Source: Flammulina velutipes
Taxonomy: Eukaryota; Basidiomycota; Agaricomycetes; Agaricales; Physalacriaceae
Assembly: GCA_011800155.1 (NCBI GenBank)
Contig: CM022368.1
Location: forward strand, 930,001 to 994,000
Length of the DNA: 64,000 bases
Reading direction: 5' to 3'
Shown: positions 13,287 to 25,846 of the stretch, piece by piece
How the letters are laid out: each line of letters begins with the position of its first letter
How positions within the stretch are numbered: position 1 is the first letter of the stretch
Notes under the pieces: model-generated
The model's database searches: none
Told to the model about the DNA's origin: nothing
What the model saw: the letters and a program-made list of their open reading frames with translations, nothing else
Position numbers and translations under genes: made by a program

Positions 13287-16062
13287 ATGAGGCTTCCGTG
13301 GCATATAGCGGTCATTTCAACATTCTACTCTTTTCCGACGCTTGCACGCTTTTCAAAACCATCCTACGACACCCACAACTACTATGTCATTCACCATGAT
13401 CCTGCATACTCGTCGCTGGCCGACGTTGCAACTCTGTTCGGTGTAGAAGTCGTCGAGCAAGTCGGCGAGCTTGCAGACCATTGGCTGGTGCGAGCAGAAC
13501 TACCATCGCTGGAGACACGAGACAGCGAGAGTCCTCGAGATATTGTCCTGGACACGTACAAAAAGCTGCGACGCGGGGAAACACATATCTCAGCGAGGGG
13601 AGAGGATCTGTCTGCAGCGGTGCGACATCTATCTCGACAGACGCCACGACAACGCGCGAAAAGAGCGCCCCCGCCCATTCGACCGTCCCCTGAAACTCTA
13701 TCGAGCAAAGTCGCGGAACGCCTTGGAATAGAGGATCCACTCTTTGGCCAGCAATGGCATCTAGTCAACGACGAGAACCCAGAGCATATGATGAATGTCG
13801 TTCCAGTGTGGGATATGGGCATCACCGGCGAGGGCGTCATAACATCACTCGTCGACGACGGCTTGGACTACGATAACGAGGATCTGAAGGATAACTTCGT
13901 GCGTCGCACGCATCTCCCCGCCTCCATCACTACTTACATATATCTTTAGGATGCCATAAATTCGTACGATTTCAACGACCATCAAAAGCTGCCAACGCCC
14001 AAGTTGAGCGATGATCACCATGGTACACGTTGTGCAGGACAGGTCGCCGCAGGAAAGAACGCTGCCTGCGGTCTTGGAATCGCATACAAGGCCAAGGTCG
14101 CTGGAATTCGCATCCTCTCGGGAGCTATCTCAGACGCTGACGAAGCCGCATCGCTCAATTATGGTTTTCAAAACGTGTCAATCTACAGCTGTAGTTGGGG
14201 ACCTCCGGACAATGGCCAGTCGATGGAGGGTCCCTCCTATATCATTCAGCAAGCGGTCTTGAATGGTATCAACAAGGGGAGAGACGGAAAAGGATCCATA
14301 TTCGTCTTCGCCAGCGGCAATGGTGCGGGGAACGGCGACCAATGCAACTTTGACGGTTACACCAACAGCATTTACTCTGTCACCATCTCAGCCATCGACC
14401 ACAAAGGCTTACATCCGTACTATTCCGAAACTTGCGCAGCAAACATGGTCGTTGCCTATAGTTCTGGTTCTGGAAAGCACATCGTACGTTATCCAACCTA
14501 TTCTTAGGTCAATCTTTCAACATCCGACCAGGTCACGACTGATAAAGGGCAAGGCAAATGTGCAACTACGCATGGTGGGACATCTGCCGCAGCACCCAAC
14601 GCCGCCGGGGTCTTCACCCTGGCCATGGAGGCACGTCCAGATCTCACCTGGCGAGATATTCAATATCTCTGCATAGAGACCGCTCGGATAATCAACCCAG
14701 ACGACGACTGGGAAACCATTGCTTCTGGTCGCAAGTATAGCTACCAGTACGGTTTTGGTGCTCTTGATGCGTATGAGTATATCAAAGCAGCGCAGGATTG
14801 GTCTCTCGTGGGTCCGCAGACCTGGTTCAACACACATACCGTCCAGCTTGGTGAAGGCACCATGGACGACGATGGCAACTATACCGGCGGTGAGCCAATC
14901 GTCCCAGGCGGCCTCACAAGCACTATCACTGTGACTCAGGACGATCTGGATCAGCATAATTTCAACAGACTCGAGCATATCAACGTCAAAGTTTGGATCG
15001 ACCATTCTAGGAGAGGAGATGTCGAAGTCGAAGTCGTGAGTCCAAACGGCATCAAGAGCATGTTGGCAGGCAAACGGTCGAGGGACGCAGATACAACTGG
15101 GTATCCTGGTTGGATTTTTATGTCTGTCAAACATTGGTTGGTCACTGTGTTTCTACATCGCGATAAACTCTAACGACAACTCCAGGGGCGAGGATCCCGT
15201 GGGTGACTGGACGATTCGTGTATTCGACCAGAAGAAGAAAGAGCATAGTGGACGCTTCCTTGGTTGGAATATGGTATTCTGGGGAGAAGCAAAGGATGCC
15301 TCGAAAGCGAAACTCTTTGAGCTTCCGCCTGAAAGCTACGTCTTCCCGCCGAAAGAAGAAGTCGAACCAATTCAGTCCGTGGCACAAACAACGAAGTCTT
15401 ATGCGAAACCCACTGTACCGCCCGACATTCCAACTGCCCAAGCGACTGCCGATCCTACCGCAGTCGTCACTCCAACCCCTGCTCCCACTTCCTCAGATTC
15501 AGCTCCCAGCGCTACCAGCACTCCTACTATGGACGAAGGCTGGTTCAGTGGAATGTCCAATTTGGTCGCCAACCCGAAGTGGTTCTTTGGTGCAGCTGGT
15601 GCAGTAGCGATCTTCAGCATTGGAGCAGCCGTATTCTTCTGGAGACGCCGTCGTGCTTCACAAGCCCGTAGCTCGGAGTATTCGACGTTACTCGGAGGAG
15701 ATGACGTGCAGATGAGCGCAGTTGGCCCAGGCGCAGGAGGTGTCCGGCCACGGACGAAGGAGCTTTATGACGCGTTTGGAGAGCTTTCGGACGAGGACGA
15801 GGATGCGGATGAAGAGACTCATTTACGTGGAGCGCATTCTGTGTCAGAAGGAATTGGGTTCCATTCTGGTTTCTTGGACGATGAGGATGGGCCCCTGTCT
15901 GCAGGTGGCGCCCCAACTCACGAGAGATATAGAGATGAGCCTGAGATAGGTGGAAGGACTGCGCTTTCCCCTGCGCCGGATAGTCCTGCGACAAGTAGTG
16001 GCAGTGGTAGTGGTGGTAGTGGTAGCTGGCAGCATCCAGACCGGGACTCTCCTTTACCTTAA
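13287..16062 (+). CDS. KEX2: Kexin, subtilisin-like pro-protein processing protease
   Basis: This is a Golgi serine protease that cleaves secreted precursors after Lys-Arg or Arg-Arg. Exons are 13287-13898, 13950-14483, 14532-15136 and 15186-16062, all with GT-AG introns of about 50 bp. The chosen ATG begins a signal peptide (MRLPWHIAVISTFYSFPTLA); an in-frame ATG at 13230 would add 19 polar residues. A prodomain ends near the dibasic site RAKRAPP. The catalytic triad is visible: Asp in LVDDGLDY, His in DDHHGTRCAG and Ser in HGGTSAAAP. The oxyanion Asn lies in ASGNGAGNG. A P-domain follows, with the RRGDVEVEVVSPNG and GDWTIRVFD strands. Then come a Thr/Ser/Pro-rich stalk, a transmembrane helix (WFFGAAGAVAIFSIGAAVFFW) and an acidic cytosolic tail with a poly-Asp/Glu patch, typical of TGN-retrieval tails. 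The gene appears intact and full length. Confidence 0.96.
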
Positions 16063-16273
16063 AACGGTCCGCCTCATGATTATATATATCCCTACACTGG
16101 CATTGTACAGTAAACACTCGTTCGTGGACTTATTTTAATTCGCATTCTGGGACAGAAAAGCATACCTGCATCGTTACCTGAGCTCATCCACATAACGCGA
16201 AAGCTAAGGGACGTGGGTTCTTTCATTGGCGCCAAATCGTGGTCTCTGGCTCCCAAGTTCACGCTATATTGTC

Positions 16274-16345
16274 AGCAGCATGGCGCAGTGGCAGCGCGCG
16301 GGGCCCATAACCCCGAGGTCACTTGATCGAAACAAGTTGCTGCTA
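16274..16345 (+). tRNA. Initiator tRNA-Met (CAT), copy 1
   Basis: A 72-nt intronless tRNA folds cleanly. The acceptor stem AGCAGCA pairs perfectly with TGCTGCT, with discriminator A. The anticodon loop contains CAT within GCCCATAACC. The T-loop is GATCGAAAC rather than the usual TTC, and the first pair is A-T; both are hallmarks of eukaryotic initiator tRNA-Met. It is identical over all 72 nt to the copies at 43518-43589 and 47950-48021. Confidence 0.93.
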
Positions 16346-16467
16346 TCGCAACATAATCAGTCTTTTTCTCCTACCATTCTGTGATTGGGAAACACTACGC
16401 ATTCTGCGCCACTGACATCACCTAATCTATCTGTCAGGTCAAAACTCTACCTACACACTCCACTACA

Positions 16468-16734
16468 ATGGTAACGTTTCTATGCGCACGCACGACACCT
16501 TACAATTCAGAGAATCGCCAGATGATTCGCTTCGAACTCTGGCTCAACTTGCCAAGTTACAACAACCTATTGGAGGCTGTTGCAGCACTAATGGAGGTGA
16601 TATCGCATCGCCATGGCCATCCACAACCTGCAAACGGTGATTTGGAGATATTCGATGTGCAGGCATTCGCTGTCGATGGGCCATTTGTAACCCGATTGAG
16701 GGTCCATTTTGAGAGAATGCGGCCATTATTGTAA
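16468..16734 (+). CDS. Small open reading frame, doubtful
   Basis: This 88-codon ATG-to-TAA frame sits downstream of the initiator tRNA, with a reasonable start context (ctacaATGG). The product has no signal peptide, membrane segment or motif that I recognise. It contains a moderately hydrophobic centre (LLEAVAALMEVI). It could be a short unspliced gene, but equally a chance frame. No neighbour suggests a function. Confidence 0.2.
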   Translation: MVTFLCARTTPYNSENRQMIRFELWLNLPSYNNLLEAVAALMEVISHRHGHPQPANGDLEIFDVQAFAVDGPFVTRLRVHFERMRPLL

Positions 16735-17212
16735 ACATCTTGGTCTCGAGGTGGAGGTGCAGTGGCGTGGAGTGGCGTGCCGCGTACACTTGTGACGGAA
16801 GAGACATTAATGGAAGAGTGGGAGGGGGGGGCGTTGGGTGAAAGGCGGGTGCGAGGAGGATTCATAATGGGCGGATAGTCTGGTGGTGGTTAACTCTCAT
16901 GTATGGTTCGCGTCGGCTTCAGAATCAGAGCGTATTCAAATTGCCCAGATGGCAAATAACACGTGATCATGTATATTCCGATTCGGGTAACCAAGTGTTT
17001 ACAATTGTTATTATCGAAATCGGAAAGTGGCGTCTTTCTTTCTTTCCCATATTACGAGCGCAATGGATATCTCTGTTCTTCCTGAATGAAGTTCACATAA
17101 CGGGGTGCGTGTTAAAATACATGAATTATTTCCAAGAAGATGACGGTAATTCCAAAGATACATAGAGCAAGAATAAATGTCCTAGCGACTGTGCGCATTG
17201 TCTTGATAGCGT
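16735..17212. other. Intergenic region without a supported gene
   Basis: These 478 bp are 3' flank of the minus-strand zinc-module gene. A poly-G run lies near 16824-16831. Nothing else is recognised. Confidence 0.45.
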
Positions 17213-19301
17213 TCATCGTGGTCTGACCACATCGCCCTCGAGCTCGACCCTCCTCTGGCGGTCGCCTTCCTTGATCCCTTCTCTGACGAGTATACCAACA
17301 CCCTTGACGACCTCCTGTAAATCGTACTCCTCCCATCTGTCCTCTGGCATACTGGCATTCACGAAACCCACGAGCGCATTGACTGGGACGCCTGCACGGA
17401 AAGTGGTATGCATGAGATGGCTCAGCGAATATCCGAGGTGCGCAAGGCGCTGTGAAGGCGAGTCGAGGTTGAGGTATGAGTCGGAGGGTGGCTGGTTTGG
17501 ATTTGGGTAGGGGGCCGGGGGCGGGTGCACGGCGTGGTGCGAGAGGGGTATAGATGAGGCAGAGACAGAGGCGTGTTGCGATACAGAAGGATGGGAATGC
17601 GAATGCGAATGTGAATGCGAATGAGGACGCTGAACAACAGCCGTCGGCTCTTCTTCGTCCCAACTCGCCTCGGCATCTTCGCTTTCCGCCCCGTTCGACA
17701 CTGACACACTCTCGCCTGTCCTGCCACTGACTTGATCGCGCTCCTTGGCCTGGCGTTTCTGGCTGAAATTCGAGTCCGAGGTCAACTAGCCAATCGAGAT
17801 GGAAAATGAAGATAACGCACCTCCTCATCAAGCACTTTCCGCGGTGTTGGATCCACGGATACGCGCAGTACGTCGAATCCTGACGAAGCTGTACCCATTT
17901 CTGGCAAAGAGAACAGAATACACGGTTCTCTTCGACGTGTCGAATTAGCGGGTCGGCTCGCAGCGTTGCAGCCCTCTGCTCGGCGTTTCTCCGGCGCGAA
18001 AGGTTTGCTGACCCGCCGTCCGAACGATGTGACTGTGGGGGTTGTGGCGCATGCTGCGTTGGAGCACGCGCGGACGATGGCGGGGGTAACGGCGGATGCG
18101 AAAGCGGGATGACGTTGACGCTTGCCCCCATACTCACACCAGAAATCAAAGGCGGGCGACACTCTGCCTTGTGCGCACCCCAAAGTTCGCGGTCGTCCGA
18201 CACCGGCGCTGCGATCCATTCGTCGCACACGGCGCACAAAACTCGCTCAGCATCGAACTTGCGAACGTTAGGATCTCGTTCGAGCGCTTTGTTGCGCTGC
18301 TCCAGTGCGTACGTGTTTTTGCTGGTTCTGTTGCTACTGTCAGCTTATAAGCCTCCTACTACAGGTCCAGCGTGGGGGCTTACATTTTCTTGGCAAGGCA
18401 GCTTTTCCTGTGCGCGTCCCAGGGTATACTGCAGTACGTCGAGTTGGGTCGAAGCCGGATCCACTTGTCGCATGATTTGCATAGGACGCGGAATGCCTCG
18501 AATTTCTGCACGTAGGGGTCGGACTGGAGATACAAGATACGTTCCTCCTCGGTGCGTTTCGCACGTCGTCGTTTTGTCGGTGGTGGGGAAGACATGGCGG
18601 GTGAGGTGGGGCTGCGTCGATGTCGATGTTAGTGTGCTGCAATACGGGTAGTGCAGGCCACTCACCAGATTCCTCTATGCGAATTCCAATGTCGCATCGT
18701 AAAGACACCAGTCGATTCCTCCCGGATGGATACCCGCACGCCACAATGATCACAAACGATCAACCCAGTGTCGTACTCTGAACGCAGTCGAAGAGAGTCG
18801 AGGTCGTCGTCTAGACATTGATTAGCTCGGACGCGACCACTGGATGCGACAAAGGTTACCTTCGAGCTTGCGTTTAAGTGGCCTTGGAGAATGCGATGAG
18901 GACCGCTTGATTGGTGTGGCATCGGCCTGGCGGTATTGGGATGACGGTCGACACTGCGGGGTTTCTCTGCGGTAACGCTCGTGGACTCGGCGGTACTCGT
19001 CGTCGTGACTAGATGCTCGAGGCAACGGAGACGATCGGCGGTCTGTGGCACGTGGTGGCGCATTATGTGCTGGTTGGTCGTGAAGTGTTCTCGGAGATCT
19101 CTGCTCTTCGGGTGCTCGGGGCGGACTACGAAGTCGGGAAGGCATGTCGCGATGGATGGATGGGAGCGGGGTGTAGGCTCTGGTGGCTTTCGATGATGAG
19201 GGTGGTGGCGGCGGGCTGGCAGAATGCGAACGAGTTGGACCCCTTGTCTCCGACACATGTCTAGCGGGAGCCGGTGAAGTAGGCGCGGAAGCGGACGACA
19301 T
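17213..19301 (-). CDS. Protein with four tandem CxxC...W..H...C zinc-binding-like modules
   Basis: This is an unrecognised protein, probably nuclear or cytosolic. The start at 19301 reads MSSASAPTSPAPA and opens a long Ser/Pro/Arg-rich disordered region. Four related modules follow in separate or shared exons. They have cores VCDHCGVRVSI...WNSHRG (near 18710), LCKSCDKWIRL...WDAHRKSC (near 18440), LCAVCDEWIAA...WGAHKAEC (near 18220) and FCSLCQKWVQL...WIQHRGKC (near 17870). Modules 2-4 are preceded by a repeated DPxVxxF-like block (DPYVQKF, DPNVRKF, DPLIRHV). The spacing of two Cys, a Trp, a His and a final Cys suggests a C2HC zinc fold; module 1 lacks the final Cys. The C-terminal exon has an acidic stretch, a (HS)5-like repeat and a conserved-looking helical tail ending at 17213. 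A join is supported by donor gtgcgt and an acceptor giving CLMSQKRQAK. Function unknown; nucleic-acid binding is only a guess. Confidence 0.65.
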
Positions 19302-22300
19302 ATCACTGCTGTCAGGAAACGTGGCTTTGGTGGAGGTAAGTGGCACGGTCGATGAACAAGTCAACAACTTGTTAACGTCGATTAGCAGCCCCGTCGTATA
19401 TATCGTCAAGTGGTGACGACGAAGAGAAAAAGACAAAGTCAGAACGAGCAATCTCCACGCAAGCCGGGAACGGAGAACAGACAAACTCAGAACTCATACG
19501 GGATACATATACCCATTTCGTTTCCATCACATTACATTACATACCGTCACGCCCCCTTGCATCGTTTTTCTCGAACCGACAGACAACACCACTCGACCTC
19601 TTCCAAAACAAGAATAGGCATCTGGGATTGTGCCCGTCATACGGTAAGTAACTTACTCGAATCTCGATTTCCTGTTTCTCTCAACTCCGAGGAACAGCCC
19701 TCTTCGCGTCCTCGGGATCTTTTTTTTTCTTCGCGCTGGATGAGTGGGTGACGCGACGGATCAGGATTTTTGCATAATTAAAATTCTTTCGACGACGGAC
19801 GGATGGGATGGATGGCTGGGACGATAGGCGATCTGCGCTCCGGAGGACCTGCCATCCGGGTCCTCGATTGGGTTTCTAAAGGAACACTGACGCTAGGATG
19901 TAAAAGGTAAGAGCTTGCCTGATGCGGGTTATCAACTCTACGTGCTTCGCGGGAGAGTGTCGCCCATTTGTTGGCTTTTTTCATGTTGTTTTGTCGTGCT
20001 CTCAATGTTGTTGCCCACGGTGCTGATACTTTTCATATCATAGGTTGTCTTGATTTCATTTTCGTCGTCTAGGCTCCCAGGCTTTTTTGCCATCTCATTT
20101 TCAGAATGAAGTCCCGATCTATTGGCACTCCACCAAACCGAGCCTTGTGTCTACATCTCTTCTTGGTCCCCTACTTTCGTCTCGTTTCGATCTGGAGCTT
20201 GACACATGTGTTACGCAGCCCTCTTGTCGTTCGGCGTTTCTGGGTCTGTTGGTGCCTGTCCTCGCCTTCCTGTTCTCTCGTTCGTCTGTTCTTGATCATG
20301 GAACGGAAATGATATTGGTGGAGACCAGTCTATCTCCACTCATACTCCTGGCGTATTTTGTTCGGCGACCATTTATCGAACAATGGTTCTCCAACACGCA
20401 TCTTACATATCTTTCGGCCTCTTGGAGAAAGCCCTGGTTCTGTTCACGCTGGTGAAGAACGTAGAACTAGTCCATTTGTCTTGCTGGTTTAGTGCGCGTT
20501 AGCTCTCTATCATTGTCCCTGTTATTCATTCTTTTTCGAGCGACGATGAGCATTGGAGTTCCGGGAGTTGCTATTCCTATTATCTATCTCCACTGACGTT
20601 CCATGCGTACGCATGATCTCTGCGATCGTGCTAGTCTGTATTCCTGTGCTCTACAACCGCTAATGTGCCGACTGCGCGTATGTATTGGTGTCGTCGTCTA
20701 CGCTCTGACGAATGTATGACTGGTATTCCAGAGGCACCCATCAATTACCGCGGAGAAGCCACTCACCGTGGCCACATGTACAGCTCTCAACATACTATGA
20801 ACTGTCTTTCCGTTGTCTGAAGTTTGTGGAAAGTCTTCGGGGACTGACTCGGTGGCAACCGACTGACTATTGTATTTTATTTGCTTTGTTCCCGAGTCGT
20901 TGTGGTTCTCTTTCAGGAGCCGCTCTGATCACCGGGAGGACTGCAAGCCTGCCACATTTTATCAATTCTGGGACTTCTCATCCTATCCCAAGTCACCCGG
21001 CGTTCTGACATGCAGTGGAATTCCAGCAGCAGGTAAGCATCTCTATCATTGACACCAGGACAAGTCGTTCAGGAAGCGCATCTACTAGATTTGAAGGGAT
21101 TCGCAGCGCTTATGACTTGAAACTGGTAGTCCATCGACTCACAGACTTCCAACTACAGCAGCCATTCAACATGGCCATCAAAAAAGAAGGAGGAAGGCAG
21201 CGGCAATGCAGACTCAACGAATCGAATGCATCTTTTGTTTAGGTTCGTGACACTGACTGTGATTTGGCTCATGAGTATCAAGCTACACAGCAGCTTGAGT
21301 ACGTATGTGAAACAATACCGTCGACTTGGGTGGCGGCTGTGGCGCGAAACTACACATACTAACTGTGGAAACGGACGAGGATAGCATTCAGCGGCGGATA
21401 AGTGTTTTATACGAAATGTCGCCCACCCCCTTGTCAATTCTATAGCTGCCATACAATGAAAGAAAACTGCCCGTGAGAGAGACTTATGCTCCGTTTCCAT
21501 CACATTCAAACTTCGCTTCAAGTAAGTTCTCGTTTCCATGAATATCATGATGAGAAGTTAGAACACGGACGTCAGACTGGTTATGATGGGTAGTCTGCTT
21601 AACTGTCTCGGGCGACATCATTACGAGAAGGGGGTAGACCGAGGGAGGTGAGTGCTGGGGTCTGGAAGCTTTAGAAGACGGGGATCAAAGGTGCTGAACG
21701 GAGGGGACGAGAGGGGGCGCCGCGGGAGAAGGAAGAGTCCCAGAACAGATGTCAAGAAAGTCATAAGGCCCAAGGATGAGTATAATGGAGAGCTCTCTGC
21801 GGGGCGGGGCGGGGGCGGAAGAATTCGCCCTTGATAAGATAAAATACAAGGTACCGACGCCTGAGTCAACATTCGGAAACAAGAGAAGGAAAAGAAATAG
21901 AGGGAATGTTAATTTGAGCTAAGTATCACTGCCGTATGAGTCTACACCATGTTCAAACGTACATGAGCATCTTTGTTTTGAGGGTACAGAAACATGCTGT
22001 ACTACGTGGGTGCAGTTGCCACAAGTTGCTAACGGATTGTCATAGAAAGCAAATCACAGTATGTGGTGCCGCGGGAGAAGTTTATTCAGTTACAGGTCCG
22101 AAATATACAAATCGATACCCGTCTTTGACGAGCCGAACCGGGCATGTCGCTCAACCAGATGATGTGGCGCATCAAAAGGAGGCGTGAGATTCAAAGTCGG
22201 CGTTTGCCGGTCTGGTGGCTTTCAAGAGAATGCTGGACGCGCTCAACGTCGTACGAGCCTCCAGAGTGCAAGAGCTAATTTTGGCTCTCTATTAATAAGT

Positions 22301-24302
22301 TGGCATAGCGTCAAACTTGCATTCTGAAGATAGCACAATTCAAGGCATTCAAGATATCGTGCAACCGTCTACATATCTACTAATCGCTGAGAGGAAATAT
22401 GGGCGGAAAGAAAGCGCGGCTTGATTACGATAACGATGGGTCAGAATCCCTATATTCAGTGTAATATATATGGGTCCGGAAAATGCGTACACTAGCGCAA
22501 GTTAGAATAATACTATCACCCACCGGCGCCTTTTCAAGTCAATGGCTGCACGAAGGCGTAGATTACAATCAGCTGCGACTATTCTATTATTATGTTGGAG
22601 TATCGAACGATGGTGTACTCCACCCAATACGGATCGAGTGAATCTCTGATGATACGTTCAAGATTTTTCCTTCATTCCCGACGGTTCGGGACATGATAGT
22701 AAGCACTTCGCATGCTACCAACGATAAAGCGATCTATTCACCCTGCCGGTTCATGGATCTCCGTTTGATACATCATTCTTGACAACGCGCCACAGTTATG
22801 ATGCGTCAGGAAATCATTGGACCAAGTGATCAAGATGCTAACTTCTAATATGTATGTAGCAGCACTAGTACCATTTCCATCGCCGTTAGAAATGAAGTGT
22901 CACGACGTCGTGCTCAGGCCTTAAGTGCCTGCCCCTTGGAAAGGCGGACCTTGAGACGCACCGTCTTCTGTTTGTGAACCATGCGCCTAGGCAGGTGAAT
23001 AGAAGAGCCGTATGGTGACGCTTCTGCGTACCATGATGTTCCATGGAGCATGCACCACCAGCGAATTCATGGTCGAAACTTCATGTTCGAGCTACTGGTA
23101 ACCGTACAATGAGTATATTCTCGTCTAGCCATATTCCGCGATCCTGATCCTCCTTGGGATGATGCAAGTTCCGACCATCGTGGCTTGTCTGAAATCGGGT
23201 TAGCCAGAATTACCTGCACGAGGTATATGTCAAGTAATTCACCTACCGAACCAATTTCCATCTCAGCTGGTGGTACTATGTTACCATTTTTACTTGCGAA
23301 TCGAGGACGTGCCTGCTCGTGGAGAGCGGAAGGATCGTCCTTATTTCAAGTCTATCACGTCTTCCACCTGCCAGTGCATGCGCACTGGAGCTACTAGCCC
23401 GAGGACATATGTGCATCGATAGCATGAACAGTTGACTTTGAAAAATATGGGCGCCTGATACCAGTGAGACTCTGATATCACGTCTAGAAGAGGGAGGATG
23501 AGTCACGTACAGATATTCGGTGAAGGTCATCTCCGCTATAATGGCCAAAGTATTACTGTACGAGCAAGAATCACTTCATGGTGAGCTAGAAGGACAGCCG
23601 CGTCATTTTAGAGAAGCGGTTGACGGGAGGATGGCGATTATTAACGGGAGGTAGACGACGGACGGGCGAGGAGACATGAGGTGGCGCAAAAGAAACAATT
23701 GACGGAAGCGCGGACATGAAGAATTGCTTCACGAAAGGCAAAACACGAGCCGTCAGAGTAGGTGTTTCTTCAAGATTGTACATAACAGAAGCTCGCATGA
23801 AGTATGGGACAACAGCGCGATCGAGCTCAGTAATATGCGGTGCCACAGGGTTCATGATGTTTCGTCCACAGCGCCAATTTTGCAAAGGTGGGATATACAA
23901 GCGCCTCAGAGTTTTCCGACGGCAAGGTAACGGAAGGAAGTAGTATGCAGCTAGCCTAGACGAGAGAAGATATTGTTGCTTGTCGTAGATTGATGGCCGG
24001 TAAATTTTGTAGACTCCGAGAGGCCCAAAGGATGTTGCAACAGGTAGTAGACGTATTCACACATTCGACGTATACGTGCATGACGGAGAGCCTTATTCTG
24101 CTGCCCATCTATCAGACCTTTGCGCCACACATGTAAAACAATTCCACCTGACATGCTTCGAAAGGATAGACATTCGATTATTGGAATAATGCGGCGTACG
24201 CAGTATAAAATGTCAACAGGAAATGCAGATGTAAGCAGCACTAGTGAGTATAAGTTTGTTGAGTCCTAGTCACGGTTGCTGCCTCGTACCAAATAGAAAT
24301 GA
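19302..24302. other. Five-kilobase stretch without a supported gene
   Basis: I could not support a gene here. Short frames exist on both strands (20087-20455, 20712-21008, 21153-21548 minus, 23586-23900 minus, 23951-24241 minus), but none shows a known domain, a signal peptide with a spliced continuation, or consistent splice sites. The first few hundred bases should include the promoter of the zinc-module gene. Base composition is more AT-rich near 22,300-22,900. It may hold non-coding transcripts, a decayed gene or old transposon debris. No clear terminal repeats or tRNA were found. Confidence 0.45.
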
Positions 24303-25590
24303 TCAAGGGACCACAGAACCTATCCAGGCTGTCAAGGCAGATTCCATGCCTTCGAACGATGTCTCCCTGGGCGGTAACCAGTCATCCCACTCGTCCCCAA
24401 GCTGCCCTCGAATGTCGTCGATCTCATTCTGCCATCTCTGTCCCGCTGGAACCCACCAAGGTGTAACTTGGGCGACATTGATGTGTGACATGATCGCACA
24501 ATAATGCGCCGCAATCACCAGAGCGCGAGGTCTTCGCTGCCAGAGCAGCAACAGATATTCGTGCGGCACGTTGATGAACCAAGTGAGGTATTGAATGTCA
24601 ACGCCAGGGTTCGACGAGATGAACAGCACTTTCTTCGTCGCTCGGACAGCGCCTGCGTATGCTTCCGATATCTCTGGATCCAAAACCTCCTGAGGATTTG
24701 GCGCGCCGGATGTTGGTAGGTGGATGGTCGATAGACGCTCGGGGAATTGATAAAATGTGGAATTGGATTCAAATGGTTGAAGATTGAGGTATTGTCGGTA
24801 TTTATCGGAAAGATGAAAGAGCATTGGTGCTATGGGGCTCCTGGCGTATTGGTGCCACATATCCCGAACCTTTGAATGGCTGATATGCCGTCGGAAGAAA
24901 AGTATCCAATCTGCATTGAGAACGCTGTTGGAGCACGCATAGCTGTAGATGGCCAAAAGCTGGTGGGTGACAAAGCCGACGCCCATACCATCTGGTTCTG
25001 GAATCGTGTCGAGTAAGTCGACGAATGCTCGTTTCGCGTTGTTATAATGGCCTGTGGCTGCATAGGTGTATTTAAGGGAGAGTGATGGGTCGGTGTGCGT
25101 CTGAGAGAGATGTAAGGCTGAGACAGCTAGCAGTGCGTGGAGGAGGAAATGTGCGTGGGAAGAGAAGGCAAGGGTTGGTACGACGGATTTCCAGACCTCA
25201 GCGATAGGGAGCTCATAACCATGAATGGTAAAGCATATAGTGTTGGTGTAGTGGTGCATGAGCTCTAGCGTGGACAAGTCCAACGGTATGGTCGACGCGC
25301 TAGGTATCGTCAAAGGAAGATCGAATTTCTGTGATGGGCTCTGAATGGGTGTTTTTGGATCGAGAGAGGACGTAGAGGAAGAGGCGATTGGCGGGTCGAC
25401 CCAAATACAGTCAATATCCCTCTTCCAACAGTTGCCGCAGATGGGTGACTCTTCGTCGCACTATAGGATATGTCATGGTGAGTGCGCCTAGACAATAATC
25501 AAAGAATGATTCAATGCACACCTTTACTCTGCGATTCCTACATGTCTTGCATCCAGTTCTGGTCTTTCTATGCGGCCGTTTCGCTCCCAT
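24303..25590 (-). CDS. Zn2Cys6 transcription factor with fungal-specific (Upc2-like) regulatory domain
   Basis: This is a nuclear sequence-specific regulator. Exon 1 starts at 25590 with a basic N-terminus (MGAKRPHRKTRTG) and runs into the cluster CKTCRNRRVK. A short intron (donor gtgtgc, acceptor ctatag) joins it to CDEESPICGNCWKRDIDC, giving the complete CX2CX6CX6CX2CX6C binuclear zinc motif. The long last exon contains the usual middle homology region: LMHHYTNTICFTI, WKSVVPTLAFSSHAHFLLHALLAVSALHL and LAIYSYACS. This pattern matches the Fungal_trans_2 group that includes Upc2-like sterol regulators and many uncharacterised factors. The frame is intact to the stop at 24303. Targets cannot be read from the sequence. 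It is divergent from the Dpb4-like gene, with 256 bp between starts. Confidence 0.88.
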
Positions 25591-25846
25591 TTGCGATTAA
25601 GATGAAAGTTGTGAACAAGTTGAAAGGAGTATGTCTGACTGCCGGGCCGATCACTGGTTGCTGCGCCATATTATAGTTGAAAACTGCGCAGTTCTAGGCA
25701 AAGAAATCGTGATATGAAGCAAAGACGCAGGACTGTAGCCTTCTCTGTTGTCCAGTGGTGGCCATTGTGGTAAGTAGCCAAGATTGGTCGACAATCCTTG
25801 GCAGCTGTCGGAGCCATCGGTCCTTTCTTCCTCCTCTCATCTCGTC
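25591..25846. promoter_or_regulatory. Divergent promoter region, Zn2Cys6 factor and Dpb4-like gene
   Basis: The two genes start on opposite sides of this 256-bp segment, so their core promoters must share it. I see no obvious TATA box or palindromic operator. Confidence 0.45.

Noticed and set aside
23067..24241. Series of minus-strand frames that might be exons of one gene
   Set aside because: I could not join them with consistent GT-AG sites and found no known domain in any translation.
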